From an uncultured Lachnospiraceae bacterium (GTDB lineage Bacteria > Bacillota > Clostridia > Lachnospirales > Lachnospiraceae): a DNA stretch of 10,746 bases. The stretch is from the NCBI GenBank assembly GCA_934351765.1, contig CAKRJM010000062.1, positions 1-10,746 of the forward strand, written 5' to 3'. Positions 1-6,436 of the stretch are shown in pieces. The translations under genes were made by a program, and so were the position numbers. Every line of letters begins with the position of its first letter. Positions within the stretch are counted from its first letter, which is position 1. Below the pieces are notes generated by a model, which was not told where the DNA came from, ran no database searches, and was given only the letters and a program-made list of their open reading frames with translations.

Positions 1-79
1 GGGATTTGAACCCTCGCGCCGCTACTAACGACCTACTCCCTTTCCAGGGGAGCCCCTTCAACCACTTGGGTACTTCTGC
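1..79 (-). tRNA. tRNA-Ser(GGA), 3' end cut by window edge
   Basis: Read on the minus strand, the 5' end is at 79 with acceptor strand GCAGAAG, then TA and the D arm. The anticodon stem CTCCC/GGGAG encloses loop CTGGAAA, giving anticodon GGA at window positions 43-45, which reads UCC and UCU serine codons. A long extra variable arm follows, as expected for a class II serine tRNA, and then the T loop TTCAAAT. The gene runs off the left edge within the 3' half of the T stem, so about 10 nt (rest of the T stem, acceptor 3' strand and discriminator) are missing. It lies 57 nt downstream of tRNA-Ser(UGA) on the same strand and is probably co-transcribed with it. Confidence 0.93.
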
Positions 80-136
80 TTGGTTGATTCATGATGGATA
101 TTTATTTTCAAAGGCATCTCATTGCGTTTGCCTTAA

Positions 137-222
137 CGGAGAGAGTGGGATTCGAACCCACGCGCCCTTTCGGACAAACGGTTTTCAAGACCGCCTCGTT
201 ATGACCGCTTCGATATCTCTCC
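137..222 (-). tRNA. tRNA-Ser(UGA)
   Basis: This is a complete class II tRNA of about 86 nt on the minus strand. Acceptor strands GGAGAGA and TCTCTCC pair perfectly, followed by discriminator G, typical of serine tRNAs. The anticodon stem GCGGT/ACCGT (last pair G-T) holds loop CTTGAAA, giving anticodon TGA at window positions 185-187. A long variable arm and a GTGGG/CCCAC T stem with loop TTCGAAT follow. No CCA is encoded after the discriminator (the next bases are TTAA), so the 3' end must be made by RNase Z-type cleavage and CCA addition. It is the first gene of a two-tRNA serine unit. Confidence 0.96.
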
Positions 223-238
223 AAAAGTGTGCTTGACT

Positions 239-267
239 ACTTTATCATATATCTCAGCGTTTGTCAA
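239..267 (-). promoter_or_regulatory. Promoter of the tRNA-Ser pair
   Basis: On the minus strand there is a perfect -35 TTGACA (262-267), a 17-nt spacer and a -10 TAAAGT (239-244, 4 of 6 consensus). Transcription would start near 232, about 10 nt before the tRNA 5' end at 222. Just upstream (271-290, minus strand) lie A-rich tracts resembling an UP element, as found at strong stable-RNA promoters. The assignment is from sequence match only. Confidence 0.72.
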
Positions 268-395
268 GAGGTTTTTTATTTTCTTTTTTGTTGCTTTGTG
301 TTTTTCACACGCGCAAGGAATACTTTACCACCTTTCATCAAATATGTCAATTACTTTTTTCAATTTTTTTCATTTTATTTTTTCTTCTGTTTTTC
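268..395. other. AT-rich divergent intergenic spacer, no gene
   Basis: This stretch between the tRNA promoter and the promoter of the PurF-like gene is strongly T-rich on the plus strand, with repeated T runs of 5-7 broken by a less skewed patch around 307-350. Short open frames cross it, but they only encode Phe/Leu-rich strings produced by the T runs and lack good ribosome binding sites. The end next to the tRNA promoter probably acts as an UP element; I see no RNA gene or terminator in the rest. Confidence 0.55.
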
Positions 396-424
396 TTGTG
401 GAGCGCTCTGTTTTTCGTTATACT
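396..424 (+). promoter_or_regulatory. Probable promoter of the PurF-like gene
   Basis: A -10 TATACT (419-424, 5 of 6 consensus) sits 17 nt downstream of a weak -35 TTGTGG (396-401, 3 of 6). Transcription would begin near 431, right at a short palindrome (433-449), leaving a leader of roughly 70 nt before the ATG at 500. The weak -35 suggests activation or modest strength; this is inference. Confidence 0.5.
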
Positions 425-432
425 AATATCAT

Positions 433-449
433 TGGTCTTCATAAGACCA
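433..449 (+). promoter_or_regulatory. Palindrome at the predicted transcript start
   Basis: TGGTCTT and AAGACCA form a perfect 7-bp inverted repeat around a 3-nt centre. It starts about 8 nt after the -10 box, so it would lie over or just after the start site. It could be an operator for a repressor or a 5'-terminal mRNA hairpin. No T run follows, so it is not a terminator. It does not resemble the Gram-positive PurR box. Confidence 0.4.
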
Positions 450-487
450 CAACGACATTCCGATAAACGAATAGGACATTCAACAAC

Positions 488-493
488 AGGAGG
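488..493 (+). promoter_or_regulatory. Ribosome binding site fixing the PurF-like start
   Basis: AGGAGG lies 6 nt upstream of the ATG at 500. It matters because it fixes the N terminus as Met-Gly-Gly-Phe, showing that the protein really begins without the catalytic cysteine. Confidence 0.85.
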
Positions 494-499
494 TTTACT

Positions 500-1906
500 A
501 TGGGAGGTTTCTTTGGAGTCGCTTCCAAAAGCGACTGTGTCTTTGATCTGTTCTTTGGTACAGACTATCATTGTCACCTTGGAACAAGGCGTGCCGGCAT
601 GGTGACATATAATAAAGAGAAGGGCTTTGACCGGGCAATCCACAACATCGAAAACGCCCCGTTCCGTACAAAATTTGATAAAGAGGCAAATACCATGCAC
701 GGCAACATGGGAATCGGCTGTATTTCTGATTACGAACCGCAGCCGCTGTTGATCCGCTCCCATCATGGTACGTATGCTCTGACAACTGTAGGAAAAATCA
801 ACAATGCTGATGCCCTCGTGGAACAGCTTTTAAAGGATTCTCCCTCTCATTTCTTTGAAATGCGCGGCGGCCTCATCAACGCGACCGAGCTGGTGGCTGC
901 TCTGATCAACCAAAAGGAAAATCTGATCGAGGGTATCCAGTATGCACAGGAAATCATCGACGGTTCCATGACCCTGCTGCTTCTGACACCGAAAGCCCTT
1001 TATGCCGCCCGTGACAGGCTTGGACGTACTCCTGTTGCCATCGGGCAGAAGGATACCGGCTTCTGTGCCGCGTTCGAAAGCTTTTCCTATTTAAATCTTG
1101 GCTATACCGATTACAAGGAGCTCGGCCCCGGAGAAATCGCTCTGATCACACCGGAATCTGTCCGCACCCTGGTAAGTCCCGGAAAGGATATGAAGATCTG
1201 TACCTTCCTCTGGATCTATTATGGATATCCTTCTTCTTCCTATGAAGGAATCAGCGTCGAACAGATGCGCTACAACTGTGGTGCAAAGCTGGCGCAGCGT
1301 GACAACATCCGCCCGGATACCGTCGCCGGAATTCCCGACTCCGGAATTGCTCACGCCGTCGGATATGCCAACGAATCCGGAATTCCTTTTTCTCGTCCAT
1401 TCATCAAATATACACCGACCTGGCCCCGTTCCTTTATGCCGACCATGCAGACACAGCGAAACCTGATCGCCAAAATGAAGCTGATCCCGGTTCACGATCT
1501 GATCCAGGGGCGCCGTCTTATGCTCATTGATGATTCCATTGTCCGTGGAACCCAGATGCGGGAAACCACCCAGTTCCTTTATAAGAGCGGTGCTAAGGAA
1601 GTCCATATCCGTCCGGCCTGTCCGCCTCTGATCTTCGGCTGCAAGTATCTGAACTTCTCCCGTTCCTCCTCGGAGATGGAGCTGATCACCAGACAGGTCA
1701 TTCAGGAAATGGAAGGGAACTATCGCTTCGCAAGGCTGGAAGCCTACGTCGATCCGGAGACAGAAGAGTATCAGACCATGGTACATAAAATTGGGGAAAA
1801 GCTTGACTTTACCTCCCTGCGGTACCACCGTCTTGATGATATGATCGACTCCGTAGGGATCGACCGTGAAAAGCTCTGTACCTATTGCTGGGACGGACGC
1901 GAATAG
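500..1906 (+). CDS. PurF-like amidophosphoribosyltransferase paralogue, glutaminase site degenerate
   Basis: The 468-aa protein has the PurF layout: an N-terminal Ntn-type glutamine amidotransferase fold (about 1-230) and a C-terminal type I phosphoribosyltransferase domain (about 250-390). The PRPP loop is clear at 341-351 (MLIDDSIVRGT), as is the PurF flexible-loop region at 310-330 (RSFMP..Q..R....MKL). Four cysteines match the Fe-S ligands of Bacillus-type PurF: C234, C381, C460 and C463. PurF normally transfers glutamine ammonia to PRPP, the first step of purine synthesis. Here the nucleophilic Cys after Met is Gly (MGGFFGV), and the usual HVRY and HNGN glutamine-site motifs are replaced around 73-76 (CISD) and 97-101 (VGKIN). 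Glutaminase activity is therefore unlikely. The phosphoribosyltransferase may use free ammonia or another acceptor, or act as a regulator. The gene stands alone, not with other pur genes. The family call is firm; the reaction is open. Confidence 0.85.
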   Translation: MGGFFGVASKSDCVFDLFFGTDYHCHLGTRRAGMVTYNKEKGFDRAIHNIENAPFRTKFDKEANTMHGNMGIGCISDYEPQPLLIRSHHGTYALTTVGKINNADALVEQLLKDSPSHFFEMRGGLINATELVAALINQKENLIEGIQYAQEIIDGSMTLLLLTPKALYAARDRLGRTPVAIGQKDTGFCAAFESFSYLNLGYTDYKELGPGEIALITPESVRTLVSPGKDMKICTFLWIYYGYPSSSYEGISVEQMRYNCGAKLAQRDNIRPDTVAGIPDSGIAHAVGYANESGIPFSRPFIKYTPTWPRSFMPTMQTQRNLIAKMKLIPVHDLIQGRRLMLIDDSIVRGTQMRETTQFLYKSGAKEVHIRPACPPLIFGCKYLNFSRSSSEMELITRQVIQEMEGNYRFARLEAYVDPETEEYQTMVHKIGEKLDFTSLRYHRLDDMIDSVGIDREKLCTYCWDGRE

Positions 1907-1922
1907 CTTATCTGAATTTTTC

Positions 1923-1951
1923 ATTTCACAGGATGAACTTTCCTGTGAAAT
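1923..1951 (+). repeat. 11-bp hairpin after the PurF-like gene
   Basis: ATTTCACAGGA (1923-1933) and TCCTGTGAAAT (1941-1951) pair perfectly around a 7-nt loop, 16 nt after the stop codon. On the plus strand it is followed by A residues, so it is not itself a classical terminator in that direction. It may protect the mRNA 3' end or add to the terminator next to it. Confidence 0.6.
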
Positions 1952-2029
1952 AAAAAAAGCAGGCAGATGTGCCGCCTGAGTGACTGCCTCCGATGGGGAG
2001 GCGTCCGGGGTACACATCTGCCTGCTTTT
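1952..2029. terminator. Bidirectional hairpin terminator with nested stem
   Basis: AAAAGCAGGCAGATGTG (1955-1971) is the exact reverse complement of 2013-2029, a 17-bp stem. Its 41-nt interior holds a second stem (1982-1991 with 1997-2005, one bulged T). A plus-strand transcript ends the stem in TTTT. A minus-strand transcript ends it in seven T (complement of A 1952-1958). It lies between the convergent PurF-like gene and the GNAT gene, whose stop codon is only 7 nt away, so it should end both units, more strongly the leftward operon. Confidence 0.85.
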
Positions 2030-2036
2030 CTATATT

Positions 2037-2537
2037 CTATAGCTCTGCTTTCATCTGTATCAGATCCCACGCTTCTCCGTGAAATTCCAATGCCGCCGGT
2101 TTTCGTCCGACTTCGGTAAAGCCCAGTGCTTCATAGCAGCCGATGGCCGCCGGATTATTGGCAAACACGCCAAGGGTGGCCGTTTTCATGCCAAGGATCG
2201 TTCCGGCATAGCGAAGCGCCTGAGAAACCATCTGCTTTCCGGCTCCTTTTCCGCGCATGGACGGGGAAAGGATGATAAAGCCTAAATAAGCACTTTCCGC
2301 AGTAAAATCTGCCTGGCGGATCATGATATGCCCTACCGTATTTCCCGCATCATCAAGAGCCGCCAGACTCCAGCGGTCTCCCCGCTGTTCGGATTCCTTC
2401 TGGTATGCCTCGAACTGCTCTGCTGTGAACGGCCAGATAAACACACCGTTACTCCATTTTGCAAAGGCTGCCTCATCAGCAAACCAGCCGGGAAGCAGTG
2501 CATGATCCATTTTTTTCCAGGGTCTCAGTCGAATCAT
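2037..2537 (-). CDS. GNAT family N-acetyltransferase
   Basis: This 166-aa protein has the length and pattern of a Gcn5-related acetyltransferase. The acetyl-CoA pyrophosphate loop is visible as RGKGAG at 95-100, following the beta strand at 84-91. The C-terminal motif NNPAAIGCYEALGF (127-140) is also typical. Such enzymes move acetyl from acetyl-CoA to an amine of a small molecule, peptide or protein; the substrate cannot be told from sequence. It is the last gene of the leftward cluster, 16 nt after ispD, with a GAGGAG ribosome binding site in the gap, and the two-way terminator follows at once. It resembles RimJ/RimL-type or generic GNAT proteins rather than RimI, which is encoded separately at 5280-5738. 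Confidence 0.85.
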   Translation of the reverse strand: MIRLRPWKKMDHALLPGWFADEAAFAKWSNGVFIWPFTAEQFEAYQKESEQRGDRWSLAALDDAGNTVGHIMIRQADFTAESAYLGFIILSPSMRGKGAGKQMVSQALRYAGTILGMKTATLGVFANNPAAIGCYEALGFTEVGRKPAALEFHGEAWDLIQMKAEL

Positions 2538-2553
2538 ATTCTCTCCTCAAACG

Positions 2554-3258
2554 CTATCTGTTTTCCTTCTCCCGGCTCTCCAGAAAGACTTCGGCAATCT
2601 TCATGTCCTCCGGTGTTGTCACTTTAATGTTTTCATAGCTGCCACGGACAAGCTTTGCCCGCCTGCGAAGGAAGATCTCCGCCAGCATGGTATCGTCCGT
2701 CACCGGGATCCGATAATCTCCGGAGCGAAACCGGCGATGTGCCTCCAGGATCACCGGATAAGAAAATCCCTGAGGGGTATGAATAGCCCATAGACTCTTC
2801 CGGTCTGGTGTATCCACGGCCAGCTCCTCCTCATCCGCAATCTTGATGGTATCCTTTACCGGCATTCCCGTGGTGCAGCTGTCGTACATCAGTGCACCAT
2901 CCAGAACTCCCGCGATAATCTCCTGGGTCAGAAGCGGCCTGGCACCATCATGGATCAGCACGTAATCACAGGGGGCTGCCGCCAGAAGCCCCTCATAAAC
3001 GGAATCGTAGCGCTCGGCGCCGCCGGGAATGATCTTCGCCACCTTGGAAAAGCCATACTTCTCCACCAGCTCCTTCTGGCAATGCTCGATCTCTCCCTCT
3101 CCGGTGACCAGGATCACCTCATCCACGGGACTTTCTTCAAAGGCTTTCAAAGAATAATATAAGACCTCATGCCCCTTCAGCAGACGATACTGCTTCGGAA
3201 CACCTGCTCCCATCCGTTTTCCCTGGCCTGCTGCCAGAACGATCGCTGTCACCTTCAT
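2554..3258 (-). CDS. ispD: 2-C-methyl-D-erythritol 4-phosphate cytidylyltransferase
   Basis: IspD joins CTP and 2-C-methyl-D-erythritol 4-phosphate to give CDP-methylerythritol, the third step of the non-mevalonate isoprenoid pathway in the cytoplasm. At 234 aa it has the normal length. The CTP-binding signature AAGQGKRMG runs from 9 to 17, with R15 and K22 (PKQY) at the catalytic positions. HDGARP (103-108) supplies the metal-binding Asp, TPDRKSLWAIHTPQ (150-163) the substrate arginine R153, and NIKVTTPED (210-218) the conserved Lys K212. Its ATG overlaps the TAA of tsaD by one base (TAATG), with GGGAG 7 nt upstream inside tsaD, suggesting coupled translation. No ispF lies beside it. A sugar or polyol (TarI-type) cytidylyltransferase is the main alternative but fits less well. 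Confidence 0.93.
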   Translation of the reverse strand: MKVTAIVLAAGQGKRMGAGVPKQYRLLKGHEVLYYSLKAFEESPVDEVILVTGEGEIEHCQKELVEKYGFSKVAKIIPGGAERYDSVYEGLLAAAPCDYVLIHDGARPLLTQEIIAGVLDGALMYDSCTTGMPVKDTIKIADEEELAVDTPDRKSLWAIHTPQGFSYPVILEAHRRFRSGDYRIPVTDDTMLAEIFLRRRAKLVRGSYENIKVTTPEDMKIAEVFLESREKENR

Positions 3259-4286
3259 TACCGTTCTCCCAGCCGCAGATTTGGCACGGCATTAAGATCC
3301 CAGCCGCTCCTGCGTCCTTTTTTATACTCATAATACGCCGCCGCACCGATCATGGCCGCATTGTCGGTACAGAGGATCGGCGACGGATAGTAAAAGTTCA
3401 GATGTGCTTTTTCACAGGCTGCCTTCATCCGGGCACGCAGCTCCGAGTTGGACGCTACCCCGCCTGCAATGACCACATCCCTGATCCCATATTCTTTTGC
3501 GGCAAGCATAGTCCGGCTTACCAGTGCCTCCACCACTGCATTCTGGAAAGACGCTGCCAGATCGTTGGGATTTACCTCATGCCCCTGCATCTTCTCATGG
3601 TTCAGATAATTCAACACTGCTGATTTTAAGCCGCTGAAGCTGAAATCATAGGGAGATCCCGCAATCTTTGCCCGCGGAAATTCCATAGCATGGGGATTTC
3701 CCTCCTTTGCCGCCCTGTCGATCTTCGGGCCGCCCGGATAACCAAGGCCGATGGCCCGTGCCACCTTATCAAAGGCCTCTCCTGCCGCATCATCTCTGGT
3801 TCGTCCGATGATCTCAAACTCTCCGTAATCCTTCATGATGACCAGATGGGTATGCCCTCCCGACACGATCAGGCATAAAAAGGGCGGCTCCAGCTCTTTG
3901 TTCTCGATAAAGTTTGCACTGACATGCCCCTCGATATGATGAACACCGATCAGCGGCAGCTTCTTTGCATAGGCAATGGCCTTCGCTGCGGAAACGCCTA
4001 CCAGAAGCGCTCCTACAAGACCCGGTCCATAGGTCACACCGACAGCCGTCATATCATCCAGTGTCATACCTGCATCCGAAAGTGCCTGCTCCACTACCTG
4101 ATTGATTTTCTCGATATGCTTTCTGGACGCAATCTCCGGAACCACACCGCCGTACAGGGTATGAAGCGCGATCTGGGATGAAATCACATTGGATAAAACC
4201 TCTCTTCCGTTCTTGACCACGGCCGCTGCCGTCTCATCACAGGAGCTTTCAATCGCCAAAATATATACATCTTTTTCCTGTTCCAT
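3258..4286 (-). CDS. tsaD: tRNA N6-adenosine threonylcarbamoyltransferase
   Basis: TsaD moves the threonylcarbamoyl group from TC-AMP to N6 of A37 in tRNAs reading ANN codons, forming t6A with TsaB and TsaE. The 342-aa length is standard. The ASKHA-fold start is seen at 10-18 (LAIESSCDE). The metal-binding pair H117 and H121 lies in [14 protein letters not shown] is at 141-148, and SFSGLKSA at 216-223. [11 protein letters not shown] (274-284) and D309 in CTDNAAMIG complete the ATP and metal site. It starts 11 nt after rnz, with a GGCGGAG-type ribosome binding site spanning the end of rnz, and overlaps ispD by one base. The paralogue TsaB is encoded three genes upstream in the same cluster. 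Confidence 0.97.
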   Translation of the reverse strand: MEQEKDVYILAIESSCDETAAAVVKNGREVLSNVISSQIALHTLYGGVVPEIASRKHIEKINQVVEQALSDAGMTLDDMTAVGVTYGPGLVGALLVGVSAAKAIAYAKKLPLIGVHHIEGHVSANFIENKELEPPFLCLIVSGGHTHLVIMKDYGEFEIIGRTRDDAAGEAFDKVARAIGLGYPGGPKIDRAAKEGNPHAMEFPRAKIAGSPYDFSFSGLKSAVLNYLNHEKMQGHEVNPNDLAASFQNAVVEALVSRTMLAAKEYGIRDVVIAGGVASNSELRARMKAACEKAHLNFYYPSPILCTDNAAMIGAAAYYEYKKGRRSGWDLNAVPNLRLGER

Positions 4287-4297
4287 TTTCTCCGCCT

Positions 4298-5212
4298 CTA
4301 TTCTTCATCCTCGAACTGGAGCGTCAGGGACTGACCGTCCTTTGCCGCCACCGCCCGCGGAAATATCTTTCTCACTTCATTCATGTAATCCTCCGGCCAT
4401 GCCAGGGACGGGCTGTAATGGGTCAGCCACATTTCCTTTGTATCGGCATCTCTCGCCAGTCTGGCAGCCTCATGCATGGTCATGTGCTTATGCTCTTTCG
4501 CTTTTGCCAGCTTCTCCGGCTCCCCGTACATGCCCTCACAGATAAACAGATCCGCTGTTTCTGCTTCCCTTGCGATCACCGGAAGCGGTCTGGTATCGGT
4601 GCAGTATGTCACCTGGATTCCCTTTCTGGGTGCTCCCATGACCTGATCGGAGGTATATGTCACGCCGTCCAGCTCCACCGTTCCGCCATGCTGAAGAACG
4701 CCCCATGCCTGAACGGGAAGTCCCAGTGCCTTCGCCTTTTCCACCTGAAATTTCCCGGCACGGGGCAGAGAAACACTGTATCCATAACAGGTGATGTTAT
4801 GATTCACCCGAAAAGCCTTAATCGTATAAGGTCCCGCCTGAAACTCCTGCTCCTTTTCCGTCAGCTCCAGAAATTCAATGGGAAAAGGAAGCTCCGGTGC
4901 AATGGTCCGAAGTGCCGTTACCACCCGCTCCAGGCCCTTGGGGCCGACCATCAGAAGCGGTTCCGTCCGCTCTGCATTTCCCATGGTCAGCAAAAGCCCC
5001 GGAAGACCGCTGATATGATCCGCATGATAATGGGTAAAGCAGATCACATCAATGGGCTTTGCGCTCCAGCCTTTCTTTTTCAGGGCGATCTGCGTTCCTT
5101 CTCCGCAGTCGATCAGCAGATGGCTTCCTTCACATCTGGTCATCAGGGAAGTCAGCCATCGGTAAGGGAGGGGCATCATGCCGCCCGTCCCAAGCAAACA
5201 TACATCCAGCAT
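4298..5212 (-). CDS. rnz: Ribonuclease Z (tRNA 3' endonuclease)
   Basis: RNase Z cuts tRNA precursors after the discriminator base so that CCA can be added. The 304-aa protein is a metallo-beta-lactamase-fold nuclease of normal short-form length. The zinc motif is HYHADH at 61-66 (H61, H63, D65, H66). Further ligands are H138 (VNH), D206 (YCTDT) and H265 (LTHYSP), with KHMTMHEA (242-248) near the canonical HST/HEAT position. The region 150-185 matches the flexible tRNA-binding arm, though its GLPVQAWG is not the textbook GIPxGP sequence. AGGAAGGA lies just upstream of the ATG. A 67-nt gap separates it from rimI; tsaD follows after 11 nt. The other, less likely, reading is a related beta-lactamase-fold phosphodiesterase. 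Confidence 0.93.
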   Translation of the reverse strand: MLDVCLLGTGGMMPLPYRWLTSLMTRCEGSHLLIDCGEGTQIALKKKGWSAKPIDVICFTHYHADHISGLPGLLLTMGNAERTEPLLMVGPKGLERVVTALRTIAPELPFPIEFLELTEKEQEFQAGPYTIKAFRVNHNITCYGYSVSLPRAGKFQVEKAKALGLPVQAWGVLQHGGTVELDGVTYTSDQVMGAPRKGIQVTYCTDTRPLPVIAREAETADLFICEGMYGEPEKLAKAKEHKHMTMHEAARLARDADTKEMWLTHYSPSLAWPEDYMNEVRKIFPRAVAAKDGQSLTLQFEDEE

Positions 5213-5279
5213 ATCGATTCCTTCCTAAATAGTCTCTGTTGTATCTGTGATCCTCACATTCTTCTTCCCACCCGAACCG

Positions 5280-5738
5280 TCACGCTTCTCTGATGTAACA
5301 GAACAGTCTGGCATCCTCGGTGGGATTATGATAATAAGCCCGTCTTTTTCCGGTTTCCCGAAAGCCGCAGGACTCGTAGAGGGCGATGGCCGCCTCATTT
5401 CCGGCACGAACCTCCAGAAACGCTGCCTTACACCCGGTTTCCTCCAGCCAGGAAATGAACCGCTCCATGAGCATTTTTCCGATTCCGCGCCTCCGGTACT
5501 CCGCTGCTACGGCAATCCGGTGCAGTTCCCCCTCACCGGCTACCGCCATGGAAAAGAAATAGCCTGCCAGTACGCCGTTTTCAAACCAGCCGAAGGCTCC
5601 GTAGGACAGCGCCGCCGTCTGTTCTTCTGCCTGACAGATGGATTCATTCACCATATTTTCCGTCCATGGTTCCCCGAAGCTCCGGCGTTCCAGAAGCGTC
5701 ACTGCTTCCGTATCCTCCGGCCGCAGTCTCCGGATCAT
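5280..5738 (-). CDS. rimI: Ribosomal protein S18 alanine N-acetyltransferase
   Basis: RimI is a GNAT enzyme that acetylates the N-terminal Ala of ribosomal protein S18 and sometimes other protein N termini. The 152-aa protein has the RimI signature: LHRIAVAAEYRRRGIGKML (72-90) with the acetyl-CoA loop RRRGIG, then FLEVRAGNEAAIALYESCGF (107-126), giving catalytic-type E109 and Y121. The tail GKRRAYYHNPTEDARLF is also RimI-like. Its ATG overlaps the TGA of tsaB (ATGA), with an AAGGGG ribosome binding site in the end of tsaB. Placement between tsaB and tsaD is common in bacteria and supports RimI over a general GNAT protein. Confidence 0.94.
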   Translation of the reverse strand: MIRRLRPEDTEAVTLLERRSFGEPWTENMVNESICQAEEQTAALSYGAFGWFENGVLAGYFFSMAVAGEGELHRIAVAAEYRRRGIGKMLMERFISWLEETGCKAAFLEVRAGNEAAIALYESCGFRETGKRRAYYHNPTEDARLFCYIREA

Positions 5739-6436
5739 GGCTGCCCCTTTTCCATCCGGTTCCGTTCTGCCTGGGACAGACGCAGATACTCCGGCCCATG
5801 CTCTGCCGCTGTCTCCGTCTTTCCCTCCCGGTAATAGACCGCTCCAAGAGCCGCCACCGCACCGGCTCTCGCCCGCGCACCAAAGGAGGGTGCGATTACA
5901 TAAGGCACCGGGCAGTCCCGTTCAATGGCTTCCCGGCTCACAGGAACACCGTCTCCCAGGAATACCACAGGACAGGAGATCTCTCCCAGCTTATCCAGCA
6001 CCTCGCCGATGGCCAGCGGTGTCTGAGGCATCAGGATCTCAAACTCATCGTGAAACTGGTAGATCCCCGCATAAACCTGTCCCCTTCTGGCGTCCAGCAT
6101 GGGACAGATCGCCCGGTCCGTTCCATAATGCTGATATGCCATGGCATCCAGCGTCGGCACATGGATCAGCGGTTTTTTCAGGGCAAGGCCCAGCCCCTTT
6201 GCCGTTGCCGATCCAATCCTCAGTCCCGTAAAGGAGCCCGGGCCGCCGGACACTGCGATGGCATCCACCGTTTCCAGATCTGTTTCCGTCATGGTCACAA
6301 TCTCATCGATCATGGGCAGCAGCGTCTGGGAATGGGTCTTTTTATAATTGACTGTATACTCTGCTGTCAGAATATCGTCCTCCCAGATGGCAGCAGAGGC
6401 CGTCAGGGATGCACTTTCAATTCCCAATATTTTCAT
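5735..6436 (-). CDS. tsaB: t6A biosynthesis scaffold protein TsaB
   Basis: TsaB is a catalytically inactive ASKHA-fold paralogue of TsaD that dimerises with it and is needed for t6A37 synthesis. The 233-aa protein begins MKILGIESAS, equivalent to the TsaD start, and carries the TsaB hallmark GGPGSFTGLRIG (64-75) and LDARRGQVYAG (114-124). It lacks the TsaD HxxxH metal motif, as expected. Both junctions are ATGA overlaps, with tsaE upstream (6433-6436) and rimI downstream (5735-5738), so translation is probably coupled. GGAGAG precedes the start, inside tsaE. Confidence 0.96.
   Translation of the reverse strand: MKILGIESASLTASAAIWEDDILTAEYTVNYKKTHSQTLLPMIDEIVTMTETDLETVDAIAVSGGPGSFTGLRIGSATAKGLGLALKKPLIHVPTLDAMAYQHYGTDRAICPMLDARRGQVYAGIYQFHDEFEILMPQTPLAIGEVLDKLGEISCPVVFLGDGVPVSREAIERDCPVPYVIAPSFGARARAGAVAALGAVYYREGKTETAAEHGPEYLRLSQAERNRMEKGQP

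Noticed and set aside
455..480. Possible purine repressor box upstream of the PurF-like gene
   Set aside because: An ATTCCGATAAAC-like string loosely recalls the Gram-positive PurR box but does not match its core, and no second half-site is seen.
227..605. Several overlapping open frames rich in Phe and Leu across the T-rich spacer
   Set aside because: The hydrophobic strings come from T runs, none has a good ribosome binding site, and they overlap the tRNA promoter and the start of the PurF-like gene.
1091..2017. 308-codon open frame antisense to the PurF-like gene
   Set aside because: It is a shadow of a well-recognised coding region, crosses the terminator and shows no family motif.
5246..5258. 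Small palindrome TGTGA-TCC-TCACA between rimI and rnz
   Set aside because: Only 5 bp per arm, no T run and no promoter elements around it; it is within what chance allows.
4418..5293. 291-codon open frame antisense to rnz
   Set aside because: The opposite strand encodes a complete RNase Z with all metal ligands; this frame is Cys/His-rich noise without motifs.
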